Assembly (NCBI RefSeq): GCF_011947365.2
Contig: NZ_JAAVSH020000001.1
Span: 3,798,431-3,849,040, forward strand
Direction: 5' to 3'
Source of the DNA: an endosymbiont of Lamellibrachia barhami
Lineage (GTDB): Bacteria; Pseudomonadota; Gammaproteobacteria; Chromatiales; Chromatiaceae
DNA length: 50,610 bases
Below, in pieces: positions 44,398 through 50,610 of this stretch (position 1 is the first letter of the stretch; each line of letters opens with the position of its first letter). The notes under the pieces are model-generated. The model was not told the origin of the DNA. It saw nothing but the letters and a program-made list of their open reading frames with translations, and did no database searches. Made by a program: the position numbers and the translations under genes.

Positions 44398-46419
44398 TTA
44401 AAGTGCATAATCGAACTTGAGGCGGAAGGTGCGGCCATCCTGCTCGATCTGATCCTGTGCATGCTCTTCGAAACCCGGATTGGCATAGTTCTCGTCAAAC
44501 AGGTTATAGACACTGGCAGAGATCTTCAGCCCTTGAATCCAGTTCCTGCTGAAGAGTGTCAGGTTGGTGATAACGCGCCCGTCGGTCTCATCGCCGCTGA
44601 GGGTTTTTCGCCCGCTCTCATACTGCAACTCCAGACCGGCGCTGAAATCATCACCCGCCAGCGGGGCGATGAGATTGAGTTTCGCCATATTACTTGGGGA
44701 GTTGACCAGCCGCTCACCCGTGGCGTCTTCCGCCTGCTGATAAGAGTAACTGACCGATCCTGACCAGCCACTTTCCCACTGCCCCTGCAACTCCAGTTCC
44801 GCACCCGTAGCCGTGGCATCCCCTCTGTTTTCGAATACCAGAAGATCGTCCGCCGGGTCGGTGGTCAGAGCGAGCAAATCTTCAATATTATTCCGATAGA
44901 CCGAGCCCACCAGGTTCAGATTCGCATTCAGCTGCTGCTCCAGGATCAGCTCATAGGTCTCGATGGTCTCAGGATCGAGTCCGTCTGGGGCTTTCTGTGA
45001 GATTCCACCATCATGGAAATGGAGCTCATAGGGGTTAGGCGCGCGGAAAGCTGTGCCATAGAGCAGCTTCAGGGTAGTCGGCTCATAGGGTGTCCAGATG
45101 ACTGCGGCACGGGGATTGACGGTGCTGCCAACGGTGGAGAAATAGTCGTAACGCAGACCCAGATTGAGGATCAGGTCGTCCCGGACCCGGAACTCATCCT
45201 GCAGGTAGACGGCCCAAGTGTAGCTGTCCGTATCAAGATCCAGAGAGACATCGTAACTATCATAACTATACTGTTTCTCCTGCAGGTTGTTGCGGTACTC
45301 GGTACCCAGGGTCAGGCGATGGCTTTCGAACAGCGCCTGGGATATCTGGGCTTCGGCGCCCCACCAATCACCGTCGGATTCCTCTTTGTATACCACCTCA
45401 TCCGGTGGATCACCTGGATCAGCATAGTCATAGGCCCAGTCACCAGCATACCAATAGTCGTCATAAAACAGCCGGGCCGTGACGTCGGCCCCGTTCTCCA
45501 TCAGGTGCTGGTATTTCAGATTGAGATAGGCATGACCTTCCCAGGTTCGCGTGCGTGAATCATTGAAAAGTGTCTCGTAGGAAGCGGTGGGAACTCCCTT
45601 CTCGTACTCTTCATACACACCAGAGAGGGTGAAATCGCCGTAGGACAGCTTGGCAAAAAGGTTCCGGTTGGTTGCATCGTCCGCATTTTCGGCGATGCCG
45701 TTGTTGCTGGCAGGATCGTCAAATTCAGCATAGTAGAGCCGATCATCACCATCACTATCGTAGCCACTTGCCGAGAGCAACAGCTCGAAGCCATTGTCAA
45801 ATCGCTCCCCGTAGCTGATACGTCCCTGGTAACTGTTCTGACTGCCCGCAGCGGCAGAGATCTCTGCCCCCTGGAGATCGCGTCCCCGTTTTGTGATCAC
45901 ATTGATCACACCAAAGAAGGCGCTGCTGCCGTAGAGTGAGGAGGCGGGACCCCGCACCACCTCCACCCGGTCAATGAGATCGATATTCACGGAAAATCCC
46001 CGGTCTGCGAACATTCCGTCGTAGATGTTTTCGTTAATGCGATGGCCATCCACCAGCAGAAGGATGCGAGTATTGAAGTCACCGGGTACGCCAAAGCCAC
46101 GAGTCCCTACATATGTGTAGCTGCGGTCGTAGGTGGTTTGGAACCCGGGCAGGGTGTTCAGAACATCCATCAGCGTGCGATGACCATAACGCTGGATCTC
46201 ATCAGCAGTCACGATGCTGATCCTGGCCGGCGCCTCGGTCACCTTCTGTTCATATTTCGAGGCACTGAAGACCGAGGGGATATCTCCAAACAGCAGTTCC
46301 TCGTCATCCAGCAACGAATCCAGCTCCGCTAATTCCGTCTCTGCAATCACTTGGCCAGTGAAAGAAGCCCCTAAAACCAGTATGGCAATAAGGTAATACA
46401 AGGGCTGACACTTATTCAT
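44398..46419 (-). CDS. TonB-dependent outer-membrane receptor
   Basis: A 673-residue outer-membrane transporter. The signal peptide (LIAILVLGASFTGQVIA-E) is followed by a plug domain with EAPARISIVTADEIQRYGHR, LMDVLNTLPGFQT, LLVDGHRINENIYDG and RVEVVRGPASSLYGSSAF. The rest is a 22-strand barrel rich in aromatic and acidic residues, with TonB-dependent receptor signatures such as TLKLLYGTAFRAPNPYELHF and VYNLFDENYANPGFEEH. The barrel ends FRLKFDYAL, with a leucine where phenylalanine is usual. It resembles vitamin B12/colicin I-type receptors, but no cobalamin riboswitch or Fur box was recognised upstream. It is the first gene of the trio with the binding protein and kinase. Confidence 0.92.
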   Translation of the reverse strand: MNKCQPLYYLIAILVLGASFTGQVIAETELAELDSLLDDEELLFGDIPSVFSASKYEQKVTEAPARISIVTADEIQRYGHRTLMDVLNTLPGFQTTYDRSYTYVGTRGFGVPGDFNTRILLLVDGHRINENIYDGMFADRGFSVNIDLIDRVEVVRGPASSLYGSSAFFGVINVITKRGRDLQGAEISAAAGSQNSYQGRISYGERFDNGFELLLSASGYDSDGDDRLYYAEFDDPASNNGIAENADDATNRNLFAKLSYGDFTLSGVYEEYEKGVPTASYETLFNDSRTRTWEGHAYLNLKYQHLMENGADVTARLFYDDYWYAGDWAYDYADPGDPPDEVVYKEESDGDWWGAEAQISQALFESHRLTLGTEYRNNLQEKQYSYDSYDVSLDLDTDSYTWAVYLQDEFRVRDDLILNLGLRYDYFSTVGSTVNPRAAVIWTPYEPTTLKLLYGTAFRAPNPYELHFHDGGISQKAPDGLDPETIETYELILEQQLNANLNLVGSVYRNNIEDLLALTTDPADDLLVFENRGDATATGAELELQGQWESGWSGSVSYSYQQAEDATGERLVNSPSNMAKLNLIAPLAGDDFSAGLELQYESGRKTLSGDETDGRVITNLTLFSRNWIQGLKISASVYNLFDENYANPGFEEHAQDQIEQDGRTFRLKFDYAL

Positions 46420-46640
46420 CCCGACTCTCCAGCAACAAAAAATTCACCGCAAACCTGAAAATGCGCTCAGGGATCGGGGTGCTTGGAACAGTTGATCGGC
46501 CTGGCGGGGTGGAACTGTAGAAAAATATACCTAATAGGTCAGACGTAAGTGGCTGATTCGAGTGTTGAATCATATTGATGTAGCGCCTGGTCTATTACGC
46601 CAAAACTCTCCCGTGTTACCAGACCGCGCACCAAAACAGC

Positions 46641-46655
46641 GCACCACGGTCGTGC
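46641..46655. promoter_or_regulatory. NtrC-type enhancer site
   Basis: GCACCACGGTCGTGC matches the NtrC consensus GCACCA-N3-TGGTGC with one mismatch. A further half-site TTGGTGCAA lies at 46679-46687. The site is about 120 bases upstream of the sigma-54 promoter, the usual enhancer distance. Confidence 0.65.
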
Positions 46656-46761
46656 CCCACATCAAATCGCACTTCATCTTGGTGCAAGGCAGATTTTTCA
46701 CAGGACTCAACTAATCCTATAAAAACTCATAACACACTGAAAAGAATTATAAATAATAGAT

Positions 46762-46778
46762 TGGCACGACTCATGCTT
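46762..46778 (+). promoter_or_regulatory. Sigma-54 promoter of torF-glnK-amtB
   Basis: TGGCACGACTCATGCTT fits the -24/-12 consensus TGGCACG-N4-TTGCT with one mismatch. The invariant GG (46763-46764) and GC (46775-46776) have the exact ten-base spacing. Transcription should start near 46788, giving a leader of about 80 bases. Confidence 0.75.
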
Positions 46779-46868
46779 AACCAGACCTGAGATCCATTGT
46801 TGCAGCGCATAAGTCACTGCACTGAATTGATTTAATTTTATAAACCTTTAGGTAGTGAGGAAACGAAT

Positions 46869-47573
46869 ATGAAAATGAATAAAATCGCTTTGGCCTGCGG
46901 CGCAGTTATGCTGAGTATGTCCGGCCTGTCCGTTGCGGACGATGCGTTCAGCATGAACATTGGCGTCACAAGTAACTATATCTGGCGCGGCGTGACTCAG
47001 ACAGATGACGGCGCAGCTGTTTCCGGTGGCGTGGACTACGCTCACGGCAGCGGTTTCTACGTTGGCGCGTGGGCTTCCAACGTTGACTGGAGCACGGTTG
47101 ACGGTGCCGGCGCAACAACTCCCAGTCCTGTCAGTTATGAACTCGACCTCTATGGCGGTTATGCCGGTGAGATCGGTGACTTCGGTTACGACGCAGGCCT
47201 GATCTACTACACCTACGATGACTCTGCAGACTCCAATTTCCTCGAACTCGGTTTGAGCGGTAGCTGGAAATTCCTCTCCGCAGGTCTGAACTACACCCTC
47301 AGCGGCCAAGCCGATAATGACACCGGCCTCTACGTCAGTGGCGACATCTACTACTACGCCGGCGTGAGTTTCGACCTGCCCCAAGATTTCAGCATCGGCG
47401 GTACTGTCGGCAAGTATGACTTCACCAACAGCAGCGATGATGACTACACCCACTATCAGGTCGACCTGAGCAAAAGCGCCGGTGACTACGGTGATGTCAG
47501 CCTGAGCCTTGCGGATACAGACATGGATGGCTCCGACATTAAATTCTTTGTCTCCTGGAGCAAGTCCTTCTAA
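46869..47573 (+). CDS. TorF family outer-membrane protein
   Basis: A 234-residue outer-membrane beta-barrel of the TorF/TIGR02001 putative-porin family. A signal peptide (IALACGAVMLSMSGLSVAD) precedes alternating amphipathic strands rich in Gly, Tyr, Asp and Ser, starting FSMNIGVTSNYIWRGVTQTD, the family hallmark. It ends in a C-terminal phenylalanine (FVSWSKSF), the outer-membrane assembly signal. Members often precede glnK-amtB, as here, and are thought to aid passage of nitrogen compounds; direct evidence is limited. Expression should be nitrogen-controlled through the sigma-54 promoter. Confidence 0.9.
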   Translation: MKMNKIALACGAVMLSMSGLSVADDAFSMNIGVTSNYIWRGVTQTDDGAAVSGGVDYAHGSGFYVGAWASNVDWSTVDGAGATTPSPVSYELDLYGGYAGEIGDFGYDAGLIYYTYDDSADSNFLELGLSGSWKFLSAGLNYTLSGQADNDTGLYVSGDIYYYAGVSFDLPQDFSIGGTVGKYDFTNSSDDDYTHYQVDLSKSAGDYGDVSLSLADTDMDGSDIKFFVSWSKSF

Positions 47574-47597
47574 TTCAGGCCTGCATTATAAACCCAC

Positions 47598-47617
47598 GGC
47601 CCGCCCACTGGCGGGCC
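47598..47617 (+). promoter_or_regulatory. Hairpin between torF and glnK
   Basis: GGCCCGCC and GGCGGGCC pair perfectly around a CACT loop, 25 bases after the torF stop and 23 bases before glnK. There is no T-tract, so it is more likely a processing, stability or partial-termination signal that sets the torF to glnK ratio. Confidence 0.55.
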
Positions 47618-47628
47618 GAGCGAATTAA

Positions 47629-47979
<351 letters not shown>

Positions 47980-48000
47980 GTCAATAGAGAGGTTAAGCAG

Positions 48001-49299
48001 ATGGAAAATCAGATTTTTGAACTACAGTACGCCCTCGATACCTTCTACTTTCTGGTAATGGGTGCGTTGGTAATGTGGATGGCGGCAGGCTTTGCCATGC
48101 TTGAAGCGGGCCTGGTTCGGGCCAAGAACACCACCGAGATTTTGACCAAAAATGTGGCGCTTTTCGCCATCGCATGTACCGCCTACATGGTTGTGGGTTA
48201 CGACATCATGTATGACGGCGGTCTTTTCCTGAACTCTATTGCGCTGGATGGGGCGGAGAGTGCGGATGCGTTGACTGCAACTGTGCTTAAAGAGTCAGCC
48301 GAAGCCGGTTTTGCTGGTGATTCGGTCTACTCCAATGCCTCCGACTTCTTCTTCCAGGTGGTGTTTGTGGCGACGGCGATGTCTATCGTCTCTGGCGCTG
48401 TGGCTGAGCGTATGAAGCTGTGGGCCTTCCTGCTCTTCGCTGTCGTGATGACCTCAGTCATCTACCCGCTGGAAGGCGCATGGACCTGGGGCGGCCAGTC
48501 TGTCTTCGGCCTCTTCAGCCTGGGTGATGACTTCGGCTTCTCTGACTTTGCCGGCTCCGGCATCGTGCACTTGGCCGGCGCCTCTGCAGCCCTGGCGGGT
48601 GTACTGTTGTTGGGCGCTCGAAAGGGAAAATACTCTGCTGATGGCAAGGTGAATCCGATCCCTGGCGCCAACATGCCGATGGCAACCCTGGGCACCTTCA
48701 TCCTCTGGATGGGCTGGTTCGGCTTCAACGGTGGCTCTGTGCTCAAGCTGGGCGATGTTGCCAGCGCCAACTCAGTTGCGATGGTCTTCCTCAATACCAA
48801 TGCGGCGGCTGCCGGTGGTGTTGTGGCAGCGATGCTCGTGGCGCGCATGCTGTTTGGCAAGGCGGATCTCTCGATGATTCTGAATGGCGCCTTGGCGGGA
48901 CTGGTTGCGATTACCGCAGAGCCCTCCACCCCGACTCCGTTGGTGGCAACACTGATTGGTGCCGCGGGTGGCGTCCTGGTGGTCTTCTCCATCATTACCC
49001 TGGACAAGCTGAAGATCGATGACCCGGTGGGTGCCATCTCAGTCCACGGTGCAGTGGGCATGTGGGGCCTGCTGGCGGTGCCGCTGACCAATGATGGCGC
49101 AACCTTTTTGGGACAGTTCGTCGGCCTGCTGACGATCTTTGTCTGGGTATTCGGTGCGAGCTTTGCGGTTTGGATGATCATCAAGATCGTGACGGGTATC
49201 CGGGTCAGCGAGGAAGAGGAGTATGAAGGTGTGGATATCGGCGAGTGCGGCATGGAAGCCTATCCCGAATTCACCGGCTCCCGCGGCTCAGGTATGTAA
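48001..49299 (+). CDS. amtB: Ammonium transporter AmtB
   Basis: A 432-residue Amt/Rh channel of the inner membrane with about eleven transmembrane helices. The twin-histidine pore residues are in GSGIVHLAGASAAL and GAISVHGAVGMWGL, and the family signature FVATAMSIVSGAVAERMKL and AWTWGG are present. It lacks a cleaved signal peptide and begins in the first helix region (FYFLVMGALVMWMAAGFAML), unlike E. coli AmtB. The C-terminal tail ends GSRGSGM and contains the GlnK-contact region GVDIGECGMEAYPEF. It closes the nitrogen-scavenging operon and is followed by a strong terminator. Confidence 0.97.
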   Translation: MENQIFELQYALDTFYFLVMGALVMWMAAGFAMLEAGLVRAKNTTEILTKNVALFAIACTAYMVVGYDIMYDGGLFLNSIALDGAESADALTATVLKESAEAGFAGDSVYSNASDFFFQVVFVATAMSIVSGAVAERMKLWAFLLFAVVMTSVIYPLEGAWTWGGQSVFGLFSLGDDFGFSDFAGSGIVHLAGASAALAGVLLLGARKGKYSADGKVNPIPGANMPMATLGTFILWMGWFGFNGGSVLKLGDVASANSVAMVFLNTNAAAAGGVVAAMLVARMLFGKADLSMILNGALAGLVAITAEPSTPTPLVATLIGAAGGVLVVFSIITLDKLKIDDPVGAISVHGAVGMWGLLAVPLTNDGATFLGQFVGLLTIFVWVFGASFAVWMIIKIVTGIRVSEEEEYEGVDIGECGMEAYPEFTGSRGSGM

Positions 49300-49327
49300 C
49301 GAATAATAACGATTATCCCTCTATTTC

Positions 49328-49352
49328 AGGGCGCCTCTGGCGCCCTTTTTTT
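49328..49352 (+). terminator. Rho-independent terminator after amtB
   Basis: AGGGCGCC and GGCGCCCT form an 8-base stem around a TCT loop, followed by seven T residues, 29 bases after the amtB stop. Confidence 0.9.
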
Positions 49353-49413
49353 GTGCCCCGAAAAAATATAGGCGTGCTAATCTTGGATATCAGGCAGATA
49401 GGGAAAGTGGCAA

Positions 49414-49875
49414 ATGAGACATCTCTCTCGATGGAAAGTCGGTTTTTTTGCCGGCCTGCTGATCATCCCCTGTACCCAGGCTGGCATCTATAAATGGGTG
49501 GATGAGGCGGGGCGAACGCATTATAGCGACCGTCCCGTGGCCGAAAACAGGCAGGAGATAGAGTTGCGCACTTCACCCCGTAACGACACCCCTCCTCCAA
49601 TCCGCAACGACCGAAAGGCGACCCGGCAGCGCATGCTCGACATCTATCGTGAAGAGCGGGCGGCACGCAAAGAGGCGAAGAAGAAAGCACAGCAGAAAAA
49701 AGCCGAACGCAAGGCTCGCTGCAAAGAGGCCCGTTCACGGCTGGAGAGCTACTCAACCGCCGGCAGCATTTACGATTACAGCGAAGAGCATGGACGGCGC
49801 TATTTCAATTATAAGGAGAGAGACCGATTCATTGAGCAGTTAAAGGCTGATGTGGCGCAGTGGTGCAGGAAGTAA
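49414..49875 (+). CDS. DUF4124-domain protein
   Basis: A 153-residue exported protein. The signal peptide (VGFFAGLLIIPCTQA) is followed at once by a DUF4124 domain, GIYKWVDEAGRTHYSDRPVA, a small beta hairpin found in many proteobacterial periplasmic proteins. A highly charged helix (about 65-105, RQRMLDIYREERAARKEAKK) and a C-terminal segment with paired cysteines follow. Function unknown. It starts 62 bases after the amtB terminator, so it is a separate transcription unit. Confidence 0.82.
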   Translation: MRHLSRWKVGFFAGLLIIPCTQAGIYKWVDEAGRTHYSDRPVAENRQEIELRTSPRNDTPPPIRNDRKATRQRMLDIYREERAARKEAKKKAQQKKAERKARCKEARSRLESYSTAGSIYDYSEEHGRRYFNYKERDRFIEQLKADVAQWCRK

Positions 49876-49905
49876 CCACCATCCGCTCCACCCCCTCAAA
49901 CAGGC

Positions 49906-50610
49906 TCAATGAACCAGGGTTTTGGTCTCGCTGACAATGCGATTTCGGCCATTCTCCTTGGCGTGATAGAGAGCCTGATCGGCCCGCTCAATAAGTGACT
50001 CACGCGAATCACCCGGATGTAGACAGGAGGCACCCATCGAGACCGTAATGCCGGGTAACTTCTCCTTCGTACTACGTCTGACCAACACCAATTTACTGAT
50101 CGCCTCATGGAGCTTTTGCGCCACCTCCATCGCCTCATCCAGACTAGTCCCCGGCAGCACTACGGTAAACTCCTCTCCGCCAAAACGCGCTGCGACATCC
50201 ACGTCCCGCACGCCCTGTTGCAGTGCCATGCTCACCCGCCGGATAACCTCATCACCGATCAAATGGCCGAAGTTGTCGTTAAACCGTTTAAAATGGTCGA
50301 TATCCACCATCAACAGGCTGAGTGGGGCATCCTCGCTGGCACCTCGTTCGATCATAGAGTCGAGCTGCTGCGACAACGCGGTACGATTGTAAAGCCCGGT
50401 CAGCGAATCCCTGCTCGCCTGATCCTGCAACTGTTTAACCTGGTTCTTGAGTTCAGAGGTATCCTTCTCGACAGACTCGAGCTGATTACGCATCGATTGA
50501 TTGGACGATATGGCCTCGGTCGTGGCCGTCAACAAAGTATCAGCGATCCGTTTCAGGTCAACCAGGTTTGGATCGCCTTTCAACTCTTGCGTTTGGGTCT
50601 CCAGCACCTT
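49906..50610 (-). CDS. Diguanylate cyclase (GGDEF), 5' end outside the window
   Basis: The C-terminal 234 residues of a GGDEF protein that makes c-di-GMP. A coiled coil (about 25-75) leads into the domain: DSLTGLYNRTALSQQLD, LLMVDIDHFKRFNDNFGH and the active-site ARFGGEEFTVVLPGT. The allosteric inhibition site RDVD lies five residues before GGEEF, so product feedback is expected. All catalytic residues are intact, in contrast to the degenerate copy at 16136. A GTG near the edge could serve as start, but the frame stays open to the end of the window and the sensory part is probably missing. Confidence 0.9.
   Translation of the reverse strand, partial: KVLETQTQELKGDPNLVDLKRIADTLLTATTEAISSNQSMRNQLESVEKDTSELKNQVKQLQDQASRDSLTGLYNRTALSQQLDSMIERGASEDAPLSLLMVDIDHFKRFNDNFGHLIGDEVIRRVSMALQQGVRDVDVAARFGGEEFTVVLPGTSLDEAMEVAQKLHEAISKLVLVRRSTKEKLPGITVSMGASCLHPGDSRESLIERADQALYHAKENGRNRIVSETKTLVH

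Larger units (their letters stand above)
46420..46868. other. Divergent control region between the receptor operon and torF-glnK-amtB
   Basis: 449 bases without a gene. The half near torF holds an NtrC-type site and a sigma-54 promoter. The half near the receptor must hold its promoter, but no clear hexamers or riboswitch were found. The stretch 46690-46765 is very AT-rich, as expected for DNA bent between enhancer and promoter. Confidence 0.7.

Noticed and set aside
46420-46640. Possible cobalamin riboswitch or Fur box before the TonB-dependent receptor
   Set aside because: I looked for the B12-box core and for a 19-bp Fur palindrome and found neither.

Overview
The window reads as chromosomal DNA of a gammaproteobacterium. 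Ubiquinone genes (ubiE, ubiJ, ubiB, ubiK), the LPS-assembly lipoprotein lptM, a class I adenylate cyclase, AlgZ/AlgR-type regulators, a PilU ATPase and a nitrogen-regulated torF-glnK-amtB group all point that way. A sulfide-dehydrogenase-like (FccA-type) dihaem cytochrome hints at a sulfur-oxidising lineage, such as Chromatiales or relatives of Sedimenticola/Thiodiazotropha. That lineage call is an inference; no rRNA or tRNA is present to test it.

Layout. 0-7 kb: an orphan ParA-like ATPase, a secreted peptidoglycan-binding protein with an attenuator-like leader, a sugar-nucleotide-type SDR, a ferredoxin-NAD(P)H reductase, dbpA and a yehS-like gene. 7-16 kb: hemY, hemX, hemD and hemC on the minus strand, then a minus-strand operon algZ-algR-cytochrome c, divergent from argH. 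15.6-24.7 kb: a MazG-like hydrolase, a PAS protein with a degenerate GGDEF domain overlapping cyaA, then lptM-dapF-DUF484-xerC and hslVU. 24.9-28.3 kb: DUF971-ubiE-ubiJ-ubiB. 28.4-36.3 kb is a decay zone: an orphan Wzz-like fragment, glgP with a shredded 3' end, pilU, a frameshifted MOSC gene and the deleted remnant of a type I restriction-modification locus. 36.4-40.5 kb: an ABC-F ATPase, comM and ubiK. 40.6-46.4 kb: a three-gene operon of TonB-dependent receptor, periplasmic binding protein and hybrid histidine kinase. 46.6-49.3 kb: an NtrC/sigma-54 control region followed by torF-glnK-amtB. The end carries a DUF4124 protein and a diguanylate cyclase that runs off the edge.

The core gene order (hemYXDC-algRZ-argH, cyaA, lptM-dapF-DUF484-xerC, comM-ubiK near glnK-amtB) resembles that known from Pseudomonas. 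Against this backdrop the accessory insertions stand out: a cytochrome gene translationally coupled to algR, and the receptor/binding-protein/kinase triad placed between ubiK and torF.

Intergenic spaces hold several families of interspersed palindromes. One is a 26-nt hairpin present six times in two versions whose stems covary. Another is a long inverted repeat with the arm GGGGTCGGAGTC. There are two copies of a MITE-like element with terminal inverted repeats, and two looser GTAGGATG- and GTTGGGTT-type palindromes. No CRISPR array, tRNA, rRNA, intact transposase or prophage was seen.
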